Positions 1 to 5,776 of a stretch of 6,223 nucleotides of DNA are shown piece after piece; the stretch's first letter is position 1; every line of letters begins with the position of its first letter. The position numbers and the translations under genes were made by a program. The notes beneath the pieces are model-generated. The model was not told the origin of the DNA. It ran no database searches and worked only from the letters and a program-made list of their open reading frames with translations. Source of the DNA: Candidatus Heimdallarchaeota archaeon (lineage in GTDB: Archaea; Asgardarchaeota; Heimdallarchaeia; Hodarchaeales; LC-3); contig DAHXPE010000179.1 in assembly GCA_027364495.1 (NCBI GenBank), positions 1 through 6,223 on the forward strand. The letters are read 5' to 3'.

Positions 1-36
1 AAATGTTAGTTTTTTTCAAAAATTCAGTATGATAAA

Positions 37-44
37 CACAAAAC
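37..44. repeat. 8-bp target-site duplication, left copy
   Basis: CACAAAAC lies directly against the outer edge of the left inverted repeat. The same eight bases lie directly against the outer edge of the right inverted repeat at 5777-5784, and the match does not extend to nine. IS256 and MULE-type transposases typically duplicate 8-9 bp. The sequence just after the internal right end (from 2881, GTTTAATT) does not match, so the duplication belongs to the large unit. Confidence 0.85.
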
Positions 45-69
45 CTATAACGTCAAAAATCAGTTGGGT
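45..69 (+). repeat. Left terminal inverted repeat
   Basis: It begins CTATAACGTCAAAAATC and matches the reverse complement of the right ends (CTATAATGTCAAAAATC...) at 22 of 25 positions, with mismatches at repeat positions 7, 18 and 24. The perfect eight-base duplication on its outer side fixes the boundary at position 45. This should be a transposase binding and cleavage site. Confidence 0.88.
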
Positions 70-86
70 TAACTGTACTTCTTGAC

Positions 87-156
87 AAATTTTGTTTTTT
101 TATTTTCAGTAATAATGACTAAATATTCCCCCTTTTTTTGATTCAAAACAAAATTT
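87..156. repeat. 12-bp inverted repeat in the leader of the transposase
   Basis: AAATTTTGTTTT at 87-98 is the exact reverse complement of AAAACAAAATTT at 145-156, with 46 bases between. It could form a long-range hairpin that shields the transposase from outside transcription, or be a transposase-binding site. At this base composition chance is also plausible. I see no gene in 70-288. Besides this repeat the stretch holds pyrimidine tracts (C5 then T7 near 128-139) and the promoter region of orfA. Confidence 0.3.
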
Positions 157-258
157 TTAATAAATTCACCTTTTAAAGTAAAATTTAGAGTGGTTTAGTA
201 GAATAGCCTGGTTCAAAATTATAAATTTTTCGTTGTCCAGATGTACAGCATAGAGATA

Positions 259-267
259 TTTATAAAT
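259..267 (+). promoter_or_regulatory. TATA-box-like promoter of the transposase, probably leaderless
   Basis: TTTATAAAT is centred about 26 bases before the ATG at 289. That is the usual distance from an archaeal TATA box to the transcription start, so the transcript would begin at or next to the start codon. No ribosome binding site is visible before this ATG, which fits a leaderless message. An imperfect palindrome brackets the box: TGTCCAG at 234-240 and CTGGACA at 273-279. A further TGGACA follows at 282-287, so the HTH protein encoded just downstream could bind here. That is inference from arrangement only. Confidence 0.4.
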
Positions 268-288
268 TAATACTGGACATATGGACAC

Positions 289-957
289 ATGAAACAAAAA
301 AATAGCATTTTATCGGAAGAAATACAGTACCTACAAGTACGTGAAGTAGTGCAAACAGCAGAGCTAGCAAAAAAGTTTACATGTTCACAAAGAACAATAC
401 TTAGAAGACTGAAAGAAGTTGGCTATCTCAAAAGTTATAATAAAAATGGTTCATATATTACATTAAGGGATAGACCAGGTTTTGACGAAAACGGGTTATG
501 GCATTATAAAGGAGCTTTTTTTTCTAAATGGAGGACAATCCCAAACACTATTTGTCATCTTATAGATACGAGTAAGGCGGGTTATACCGCAGGAGAAATA
601 GAAAAGCTTTTACAAGTAGAATTATACCATCAATTAACATCTTGTGTAAATAAAGCGAAGATCTATTGTGATAAAAGGACCCCACGGCCAAATTATTACG
701 CTATCGATGTTTTGAAACGAAATCAGCAAGTACAGAATCGATTGGAAATGACTCAACAAAAGGCAATAGAACTTTCCAAAGTAAGCAGAGAAAACATCAT
801 TAAAATACTTGTCGTTGCATTACGGCATCAGACAGCCAATATTAAAAAACTTTTGCCCTTATTAGAACTTGAAGGGGTATTTGTAAACGAAAATCAAGTT
901 GAATGGGTGTTTGACAACTACAATATAAAAAAAAACGATTCTCCCTGGAACTCTTAG
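289..957 (+). CDS. Transposon orfA, DNA-binding protein with two helix-turn-helix regions
   Basis: This 222-residue protein probably recognises the transposon ends or the promoter. Residues 18-46 form a classic helix-turn-helix (AELAKKFTCSQRTILRRLKE), followed by a wing-like strand (GSYITL). Residues 65-80 (FDENGLW, FSKW) lead into a second helical DNA-binding-like region at 84-126, where TAGEIEKLL is the typical part. Residues 146-210 are helical and charged. The ATG is the first in frame after the stop at 268-270. Near its end, the A9 run at 927-935 allows a -1 slip into orfB, so this protein may exist both alone and as the N-terminal part of the full transposase; unshifted reading adds only NDSPWNS before the stop. 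The gene and the first HTH are clear. The end-binding role is inferred from position. Confidence 0.85.
   Translation: MKQKNSILSEEIQYLQVREVVQTAELAKKFTCSQRTILRRLKEVGYLKSYNKNGSYITLRDRPGFDENGLWHYKGAFFSKWRTIPNTICHLIDTSKAGYTAGEIEKLLQVELYHQLTSCVNKAKIYCDKRTPRPNYYAIDVLKRNQQVQNRLEMTQQKAIELSKVSRENIIKILVVALRHQTANIKKLLPLLELEGVFVNENQVEWVFDNYNIKKNDSPWNS
927..935 (+). other. A9 slippery run, candidate programmed -1 frameshift site
   Basis: Nine consecutive A residues lie at the end of orfA. The orfB frame has its last upstream stop at 912-914 and is open through this run, so the two frames overlap exactly across it. A -1 slip gives ...NYNIKKK-RFSLELLVFLRSTELE..., a smooth junction, and a product of about 845 residues. 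A-runs of this kind serve ribosomal -1 frameshifting or RNA polymerase slippage in several IS families, such as IS1 and IS3. Whether slippage is productive here is inferred. A one-base error in assembly or a real inactivating mutation would look the same. Confidence 0.7.
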
Positions 958-962
958 TTTTC

Positions 963-2825
963 TTGCGTAGTACTGAATTGGAACTTATTGAACAAGCAAA
1001 AATTCTCCAAGATATCGTTCCTGTTATTGATTTTTATCCTGATTCTCCACCTGATTCTACTTTGACTAATCTTCAAGTCCTTAAAACTACCATCCGAAAA
1101 CTATCTACAATTGAATATGGTACCTTTATTGCACGTACCACTCAATTGTATAATCCCCTTGATAAATGGGAAGAGGGAAAATCAGGACGAATCAAGAAAT
1201 ATGTTTCAACTGAACTAACCAATCTTGTCAAAGGTAAAAAAAGGTTCTCATCTGAATTTATGTGTATGGTAGGTCAATTACGGTTCATGGAAAATAGAAC
1301 ACGTGAAGAAATTCAAATTTTTCTAGAAGAAAACTATTCAGTGACTATTTCAACAGGTGCGATTAGTAACTATTCTTTGGAGTTTCTCGTTCGCTTAAAA
1401 CTGTATCATGACAAACATTTTGACTTGTTTGTTACTGCTTTAAAAGAAAATGGTGGTTATATTCTTGGTGCAGATGGAACCGGTGATGGAGGAAGTAAAC
1501 GAGTATTATTACTGATGAATCTTCTCAAAGGATGGACTCTAAGTGCAGGTTACATTCCAACTGAAAAATCAGACTTTATTATTCCTTTATTTAAAGACTT
1601 GGTAACTAAAGCAGGTGTTCCCTTAGCCTACGTTCGTGATATGGGGAAAGGGTTACGTAGAGCTGGAGAAGAATTATTCTCGACTATTCCGACTAGAGAA
1701 TGCACATTTCATTTTTTAAGAGATGTTGGAAAGGATTTGATGACAGATGCATATCAAGAATTTAGAAAAATTATTCTAAGAACTAAAATAAAGCCTGGAC
1801 TTGTAAAATTACGTAAAACACTCCTCCATCAAGCAATCTCATCTAAAATAGATTTGAAAAAGGCTTTTCACTTACTAAAAGACCAAGCTCATGTACAAAC
1901 ACTTTCACCTGAGGATCTTATTTTAACTGAAGCTTATCATCTTATTTCATGGATTCTCAACTATTCTACCGATACCAAAGGAGAGAGATTTCCTTATAGC
2001 ATGCCTTTTGTTTATCTTTTACAACGATGTAGAGCTGGTGAAGCAATTCTAAAAGATATTCATAAAACAGCCAAAGATATTGGTTATCAACCGAATTATT
2101 TAAAATCATTACAATTGCTTATGAAAAACCTTTTCTCTGGTACTATTCTAATGAACTTGGAAAACCTTGAGAAAAACCTCCTTGAAAGTTATACCTATTT
2201 TTCTAGGTTGCGGAGTATTCTCAGACTTTCTCAAACAAGTAGAGATATACCACGAGACCAATTATATTTGTCTAGTCAAGATTTGGGAAAAGTAGAGCAA
2301 GAACTAACCTTGCTCAAGACAGAACTTAGTGAAAAAATTGAATTACAACCAGATGTAAAACAATCTAATGAACTAATAGTTTTACAGCATTTGAATCAGC
2401 ATTGGGATTATTTAATCGTTCCAAACCTCATTTTAAATCTTCATGGTGAAGAAAAGGAACTGGTCATACCTCGTGCAATAAGCTTAGCGGATTCAAGATT
2501 TGGCAGAATTAAGAATGCTATTAGAAAACGTACTGGAAGAAAAGACACTGGATATGACTTGAATCAATATGGAGTGTTACTTAGCTACCTTGAAAATCTC
2601 CAATCAGAAGAATACATAGAGACAATGTTTACATCAATAAAATTGATGCCTAAATCACTGGATAGCATATCACAAGACGAGGTACGTGTAGCTATCAAAG
2701 ACTATAAATCGATTCAAGGTCGTATTGATTTTACAAATGCAACTGGGAGTACTGAGTTCGAAGATTTTTCAAAAATGGTATCAACAATTTCTGCTGAAGC
2801 TGTATCATTAATAATGACGAAATAG
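963..2825 (+). CDS. Transposon orfB, DDE transposase catalytic protein (IS256/MULE-like)
   Basis: The protein catalyses strand cleavage and transfer at the transposon ends. Residue numbers are for the 620-residue frame read from the TTG at 963. Key features in order: D171 in GADGTGDGG; D226 in YVRDMGKG; C247-x2-H250 in CTFHFLRDVGKDL, the C-x2-H insert typical of IS256/MULE transposases between the second Asp and the final acidic residue; a long helical insertion at 260-480; and SLADSRFGRIKNAIRKRTGRK at 507-527, which aligns with the E-x2-F-x-R-x-K segment of such enzymes but has D510 where Glu is usual. The TTG has no convincing ribosome binding site and follows the orfA stop by only 5 nt. 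I think the real product is the orfA-orfB fusion made at the A9 run. The frame is intact, so the element may still be active. Confidence 0.85.
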   Translation: MRSTELELIEQAKILQDIVPVIDFYPDSPPDSTLTNLQVLKTTIRKLSTIEYGTFIARTTQLYNPLDKWEEGKSGRIKKYVSTELTNLVKGKKRFSSEFMCMVGQLRFMENRTREEIQIFLEENYSVTISTGAISNYSLEFLVRLKLYHDKHFDLFVTALKENGGYILGADGTGDGGSKRVLLLMNLLKGWTLSAGYIPTEKSDFIIPLFKDLVTKAGVPLAYVRDMGKGLRRAGEELFSTIPTRECTFHFLRDVGKDLMTDAYQEFRKIILRTKIKPGLVKLRKTLLHQAISSKIDLKKAFHLLKDQAHVQTLSPEDLILTEAYHLISWILNYSTDTKGERFPYSMPFVYLLQRCRAGEAILKDIHKTAKDIGYQPNYLKSLQLLMKNLFSGTILMNLENLEKNLLESYTYFSRLRSILRLSQTSRDIPRDQLYLSSQDLGKVEQELTLLKTELSEKIELQPDVKQSNELIVLQHLNQHWDYLIVPNLILNLHGEEKELVIPRAISLADSRFGRIKNAIRKRTGRKDTGYDLNQYGVLLSYLENLQSEEYIETMFTSIKLMPKSLDSISQDEVRVAIKDYKSIQGRIDFTNATGSTEFEDFSKMVSTISAEAVSLIMTK

Positions 2826-2855
2826 AGTGATATGACAAGACAAATAAATATATCA

Positions 2856-2880
2856 ATCCAACGGATTTTTGACATTATAG
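2856..2880 (-). repeat. Internal right-end inverted repeat
   Basis: This repeat is identical over all 25 bases to the outer right end at 5752-5776 and matches the left end inverted at 22 of 25. It starts 31 nt after the orfB stop and marks the right end of the basic IS. It should be usable by the same transposase, so the element could move as the short unit (45-2880) or the long one (45-5776). Confidence 0.85.
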
Positions 2881-2901
2881 GTTTAATTATTAAAAGTAAA
2901 G

Positions 2902-2909
2902 TTTATAAG
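2902..2909 (+). promoter_or_regulatory. TATA-box-like promoter of the membrane protein-regulator pair
   Basis: TTTATAAG lies about 45 bases before the ATG at 2953, so transcription would start near 2930 and leave a short leader that contains AAAGGT (2939-2944), 8 nt before the ATG. AAAGGT only partly matches the archaeal GGAGGTGAT site. The box begins 21 bases after the internal transposon end, so the promoter belongs to the cargo and not to the IS unit. Confidence 0.35.
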
Positions 2910-2952
2910 GCATAATGCAAGTGATAATAGTAAAATTCAAAGGTAATTTTGC

Positions 2953-3534
2953 ATGAATAAAAATAACTATGTTATCACTTTTTTGTGTGGAATTCTAATT
3001 TTAGTTGTAGGGTCATCAATAAGTCCGTACAATAATATGAATTTATTCTCTGAAGTTTTTAACATGCTCGGGACAATCCTTATAGCTTTTAGTATGATAA
3101 TGTTTGTTCAAAATGATAAGGTCAATTTGAATTTGAATCAATTTCAAAAATCTAATAGGATCTATTTTAGATCTTTAATTATTATTATATTATGTTTCTT
3201 CATTTTTTTATTCAGCTTTTTAAAAATCAATAGAAATTATTTAATTGGAATTTTTTCAATTACTGTAATGTTGTTTTTAGCAACCAAGGTCCATCCTAAA
3301 AGCAAAAATGAGTTAGAACAATTAGAGATCCTCGTAGATACAAAATCTATTGTAACTGGTCTTCAAATATTATTGATTTTAATATTTACAAGTTTTTATG
3401 GTTTTTTCTTTTATAATTTGTGGATAACTAAAACTGAAATTGATCCTTCCTTACTTTTAATTGTTTACATAATTACCTTTCTTCTTATATTGATTGAATT
3501 CCTTAAAGTTATTTTTACAAAAATTTATCAATAA
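2953..3534 (+). CDS. Six-helix membrane protein of unknown function, paired with Xre regulator
   Basis: This 193-residue protein is almost entirely hydrophobic. Six likely membrane segments are visible at about 7-24, 33-52, 72-91, 95-112, 135-157 and 166-187. Between segments 4 and 5 is a charged loop (KVHPKSKNELEQLE). I see no catalytic motif and no ATP-binding site. A small Xre regulator starts 10 nt downstream on the same strand; such membrane protein plus small HTH pairs (DUF2178-like proteins, for example) are common in archaea and Firmicutes, and I cannot confirm that family here. The peptide precursor gene is convergent, its end about 300 bases past this stop. I infer, weakly, immunity to or sensing of the cargo peptide. 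The start has AAAGGT 8 nt upstream. Confidence 0.8.
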   Translation: MNKNNYVITFLCGILILVVGSSISPYNNMNLFSEVFNMLGTILIAFSMIMFVQNDKVNLNLNQFQKSNRIYFRSLIIIILCFFIFLFSFLKINRNYLIGIFSITVMLFLATKVHPKSKNELEQLEILVDTKSIVTGLQILLILIFTSFYGFFFYNLWITKTEIDPSLLLIVYIITFLLILIEFLKVIFTKIYQ

Positions 3535-3544
3535 TGGCCTGATC

Positions 3545-3748
3545 ATGAAAAATAAATTGAAGGTATACAGGGCTATTAAAAATATTAATCAAGAGCAATT
3601 AGCTAATGCTCTAGATGTTTCAAGACAGACAATCAGTGCAATAGAAAAGGATAAATTTTCACCTTCTTTAGAATTAGCGTTTAAATTAGCAATATATTTT
3701 AATGTTAAAATTGAGGAAATTTTTATTTACGAAAAACACGCCAATTAA
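3545..3748 (+). CDS. Small Xre/Cro-type HTH transcriptional regulator
   Basis: This 67-residue protein is a single five-helix Xre domain. It begins MKNKLKVYR, as this group usually does. The HTH is NQEQLANALDVSRQTISAIE (residues 14-33), with SRQTISAIEK as the recognition helix, and PSLELAFKLAIYFNVKIEEIF follows as the closing helices. An in-frame start at 3494 would add 17 residues overlapping the upstream gene, and those do not look like Xre protein; I therefore choose the ATG at 3545. It lies 10 nt after the membrane protein stop, with no strong ribosome binding site, so translation is probably coupled. It likely represses its own operon and perhaps the convergent peptide gene; the target is not visible from sequence. 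Confidence 0.88.
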   Translation: MKNKLKVYRAIKNINQEQLANALDVSRQTISAIEKDKFSPSLELAFKLAIYFNVKIEEIFIYEKHAN

Positions 3749-3833
3749 AATGATCCTTTCAATGTTAAGTAAAGAAAAGGTTATTAAATTATAAATCTGA
3801 ATTAATACATTCTAATTTTCGAAAAACATATAT

Positions 3834-4814
3834 TTAAATATTGCAAACTCCTGAATTATAGCAAGTTGGAACACAGATTCCTGCGGCAACGCCAGCACAT
3901 AAAATAGCAGCGTAAGGCCCTAATCCTACTTCTCCAACTAGAGGAATATAGATTGTTGTTCCTACTGCTACTGCATAACAAGTACCTCCTGCTAGCGCTG
4001 ATAGAAATGCACAAATAACACTGCACATATCTACACAAAGAAACCAAACGCAGTGAACACATCCGTCTTTAATACTTGAAATAGTTGTAGATATGACCTG
4101 GTTAAGAAGATAAGATGGAGCGAAATTAGTAAATAACGTAATAAAAGAATTTACTTCATTCGCTAAATTAGAATAAATAATTTGAAGTCCCTTTTCATAA
4201 CCTGAAAATTTAGCATAAACTGAAGCTAATTGATTGATACTCCAAGACATGTCAGAATAATAATTCTTTATTGTCGTATTAAAATTAGAAACTTCAAGTT
4301 CATAAGAATCTATTTCATTTTTTGGAATAATCATAAAAGAGGATCCCAAAATATTTTTATCTAAGTCAATTTGAGTTAATATTGACACAATGTAATTTGT
4401 AGTAGTAATGCTATAAGCAATAAAAATAAAATTTTGGGTTATAAGTGATCCATTTACCTTACAGATAGTAGATTGATTATATATTTCAAAACGACCTATT
4501 GTATTTATTGTGGAAAAGTTATAATCCGTCAATAGATACCTTGAAATGGCCACAAATTCTGAATCAGAATTTGAAGATAAGGAAAAATTAACAAATAATT
4601 CATTTCCATTTATCGTTAAAGGAGCATTATTAGAAACTACGTAATTTGCATTATTTTGATGTATCGAATCAACAATTTGACTAACATTCGTCTTTGCGAT
4701 GGCTATAGATAACGAATTATTATCATTTTTAAGTTCAACTATATGATTAATTCCAGAATAACGTTCAGTATTATTAGTTGTCAACCAAAGGGGGGGTAAA
4801 ATTAGACAAAACAA
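3834..4814 (-). CDS. Halocin C8-like archaeocin precursor (frameshifted from its signal peptide)
   Basis: The last ~79 of 326 residues carry ten cysteines: 252, 255, 260, 264, 268, 279, 306, 314, 318 and 324. The segment starts DGCVHC, has a Gly/Ala-rich hydrophobic middle and ends YNSGVC plus two residues. Mature halocin C8 is 76 residues with ten cysteines, starts around TGCSAC and ends NRAGLC. The order and general spacing agree, although the two spacing patterns are not identical. In halocin C8 the N-terminal part of the same precursor is the immunity protein HalI, so residues ~20-247 here, which I do not otherwise recognise, may be immunity or propeptide. This frame opens at a TTG (4814) with no binding site and an odd start (MFCLILPPLW). 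The true start is probably the ATG at 4869, which a C7 run (4790-4796) puts one frame out; removing one base gives a secreted precursor of 344 residues. The likely role is a secreted antimicrobial peptide with many disulfides. Confidence 0.8.
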   Translation of the reverse strand: MFCLILPPLWLTTNNTERYSGINHIVELKNDNNSLSIAIAKTNVSQIVDSIHQNNANYVVSNNAPLTINGNELFVNFSLSSNSDSEFVAISRYLLTDYNFSTINTIGRFEIYNQSTICKVNGSLITQNFIFIAYSITTTNYIVSILTQIDLDKNILGSSFMIIPKNEIDSYELEVSNFNTTIKNYYSDMSWSINQLASVYAKFSGYEKGLQIIYSNLANEVNSFITLFTNFAPSYLLNQVISTTISSIKDGCVHCVWFLCVDMCSVICAFLSALAGGTCYAVAVGTTIYIPLVGEVGLGPYAAILCAGVAAGICVPTCYNSGVCNI

Positions 4815-4869
4815 TAATCAAACAAATTCCTATTGCAGAAAAAAGTATTGAATACTTGAATATTTTCAT
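4774..4869 (-). CDS. Signal-peptide frame of the archaeocin precursor, cut off by frameshift
   Basis: This short frame of 31 codons reads MKIFKYSILFSAIGICLI and continues IVLSNFTPPLVDN before TAA. It is a textbook Sec-type signal peptide: two lysines, a ~17-residue hydrophobic core, then small polar residues. There is no twin arginine, unlike the Tat-exported halocin C8, and no lipobox. GAGGTG lies 7 nt upstream. The frame overlaps the start of the main precursor frame, and the two meet at the C7 run (plus-strand G7, 4790-4796). A +1 shift there joins FTPP to LWLTTNNTERYSG in the long frame. I read it as the true 5' end of the precursor gene, not as a separate gene. Confidence 0.7.
   Translation of the reverse strand: MKIFKYSILFSAIGICLIIVLSNFTPPLVDN
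4790..4796 (-). other. C7 homopolymer at the frame break of the archaeocin precursor
   Basis: Seven G residues on the plus strand read as seven C on the coding strand. The run stands out in DNA this AT-rich. With six C the signal peptide and the precursor body form a single frame; with seven they do not. Runs of this kind switch genes on and off by slipped-strand replication in some bacteria and are also frequent sequencing errors. The window alone cannot separate these. Confidence 0.6.
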
Positions 4870-4876
4870 ACCATAA

Positions 4877-4882
4877 CACCTC
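4877..4882 (-). promoter_or_regulatory. Ribosome binding site that fixes the archaeocin precursor start at 4869
   Basis: On the minus strand GAGGTG precedes the ATG at 4869 by 7 nt. It is complementary to the archaeal 16S 3' end (...AUCACCUCC). It is the best such site in the window and shows that translation is meant to begin at the signal peptide, not at the TTG at 4814. A weak TATA-like element (CTATTTATTT, minus strand, 4916-4925) would place transcription start near 4895. Confidence 0.65.
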
Positions 4883-5216
4883 ATTTAAATTCTTTAAAAC
4901 GCTTCCCAACATGAAAAATAAATAGATTCGAAATTATAGTAGTAATAGTTTAATTAAACATTCTTTTAATGGAAAACAAGAAAAAGTTATAACCTCAAAC
5001 TATAAATACTTTATAATAAACTAATATTTATGCTTTTTTAGTCTTAACTAAGGATATTTTTCAATTAGATCTATTTTCTTTTTAAGAATAATTAGGGGAC
5101 ATTAAATTATTCATTTTTTTTTTGACTTTAATTTACTGAATTATTGAATTTGTTTTTATGGTCATGGAGGAATTTTATATGCTAATTTAGTAAATGTAAA
5201 TGTAAATGTAAGAAAA
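4883..5216. other. Intergenic stretch without a supported gene
   Basis: I see no coding frame of note on either strand. The right-hand part contains a hexamer repeat, TAAATG three times plus TA, at 5191-5210. GGAGG at 5166-5170 is followed by an ATG at 5179, but the frame closes after three codons. The left-hand edge holds the promoter region of the peptide precursor. Confidence 0.5.
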
Positions 5217-5519
5217 TTATAGATGTTTAAAGTTATGATTCCAAAGATCTTTTATGTTAAAATTTTCATAACTCCTGTAGGGGAATATATTTGAAATATC
5301 AAAGCCGAGAAATTTTAATATTGGTAGTATTATTTTAATTTTTACGTTCTCTTCATTTCCAGATTTTTTCCCCATAGTGATTGTTTCTTCGGGTAAATTT
5401 AAAACCGTTTTATGAAGCGTTTCTACGTCAGGTTGGTCTAAATTTACTCTATAGCTTTCTTCTTTAACTAAATTCTTATCAAAGAGAAAATTAATATTGA
5501 AATCTGACTTAGAACTCAA
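5217..5519 (-). pseudogene. Fragment resembling the start of a type I restriction R-subunit N-terminal domain
   Basis: The open frame encodes about 100 residues from a TTG, and no ATG lies between it and the upstream stop at 5541-5543. Residues 55-74 (NEENVKIKIILPILKFLGFD) resemble the opening helix of the HSDR_N-type nuclease domain, in which a conserved E-x2-V-(R/K)...P-x-L-x2-LG-(Y/F)-D segment precedes the PD-(D/E)XK core. The frame then ends (NFNIKDLWNHNFKHL) before any catalytic D...E-x-K could appear, and I found no convincing continuation. I infer a truncated, non-functional remnant of a defence-type nuclease or an orphan DUF of that fold. The family assignment rests on one motif. Confidence 0.4.
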
Positions 5520-5562
5520 ATGCTTGTAATCCTTATAATGTTAAATAATAAATAATAATTTA

Positions 5563-5712
5563 AGCGGTTTTAAAAATATTATTAACTCATTTAGAATTGA
5601 AACTTTTGCCGGTAATACATCTGATATAAAAATGTTTTCTACCACATTAAAAAATCTGAAAGAGCACTATCCTTCTTTATTATTTCCAGTGAACTTGTTT
5701 CGTCAAGTATGA
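5563..5712 (+). pseudogene. Fragment of an IS4/IS1634-like transposase
   Basis: The frame is open from 5545, and its recognisable part reads FRIETFAGNTSDIKMFSTTL, then KNLKEHYPSLL. This matches the common pattern of IS1634/IS4-type DDE transposases, in which a strand ending in F-x-GN-x-SD is followed by a TF-x(n)-L-x2-L helix. No start, catalytic triad or C-terminus is present. The frame ends at a TGA (5710-5712) inside the relic end of the other transposon copy, so the similarity probably stops near 5675. It marks an earlier insertion or recombination in the cargo region. Confidence 0.45.
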
Positions 5713-5720
5713 GCAAATAG
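5682..5720 (+). pseudogene. Relic 3' end of a second, diverged copy of transposon orfB
   Basis: The frame reads ISSELVSSSMSK-stop, against ISAEAVSLIMTK-stop at the end of orfB (2787-2825): seven of twelve residues are identical. ATGAxxAAATAGAG around the stop is shared at the DNA level. The distance from stop to the 25-bp right repeat is 31 nt here and 30 nt in the left copy. Position and match together make chance unlikely despite the short length. Similarity vanishes upstream of 5682, so the rest of the second copy is gone. Confidence 0.65.
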
Positions 5721-5751
5721 AGATGTACTCTTTTGATAGTGAAATAATTTT

Positions 5752-5776
5752 ATCCAACGGATTTTTGACATTATAG
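5752..5776 (-). repeat. Right terminal inverted repeat (outer)
   Basis: It ends GGATTTTTGACATTATAG, is identical over 25 bases to the internal right end, and is the partner of the left end at 45-69. The duplicated CACAAAAC begins at the next base, so this is the end used in the last transposition. Confidence 0.88.

Larger units (their letters stand above)
45..2880 (+). mobile_element. Basic insertion sequence unit (left IS copy), 2836 bp
   Basis: The unit runs from the left inverted repeat through orfA and orfB to the internal right repeat, which begins 31 nt after the orfB stop. The transposase, with D, D and a C-x2-H motif, resembles the IS256/MULE group, but the leading HTH protein and the frameshift organisation are not those of ordinary IS256. 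I therefore leave the family unnamed. No duplication flanks this smaller unit as it stands, as expected if it last moved as part of the larger element. Confidence 0.75.
45..5776 (+). mobile_element. Compound transposon, 5732 bp, carrying a halocin-like peptide gene
   Basis: Inverted repeats of 25 bp (22 of 25 matching) at 45-69 and 5752-5776 close this unit, and an identical 8-bp direct repeat flanks it. The left half holds a two-frame transposase. The right half holds cargo: a membrane protein, an Xre regulator, a cysteine-rich peptide precursor and gene fragments. An extra right end at 2856-2880 and a relic transposase tail at 5682-5720 suggest that two related IS copies in direct orientation once bracketed the cargo, and that the right copy has been deleted down to its last ~95 bp. 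Repeats and duplication are read directly from the sequence. The two-copy history and the view that the intervening genes travel as cargo are inference. Confidence 0.8.

Noticed and set aside
3494..3544. A longer start for the Xre regulator, adding 17 residues
   Set aside because: The extension overlaps the membrane protein gene and is not typical Xre sequence. The family usually begins at MKN(K/R)LK, as at 3545.
3821..3827. A T5 run downstream of the peptide gene on the minus strand as a terminator
   Set aside because: Archaeal terminators can be short T-runs, but in DNA this AT-rich five T residues carry no weight.
3856..4062. A 68-codon open frame on the minus strand inside the peptide precursor
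   Set aside because: It lies in another frame over the cysteine-rich domain, is rich in Ser/Arg/Cys as expected of an out-of-frame shadow, and has no ribosome binding site.
5158..5190. A ten-codon plus-strand frame near GGAGG
   Set aside because: It is very short, and the GGAGG lies inside the frame, not before its start.
5191..5210. TAAATG repeated three times as a possible iteron or CRISPR-like repeat
   Set aside because: There are too few and too short units, no spacers and no replication gene nearby. It is a simple microsatellite.
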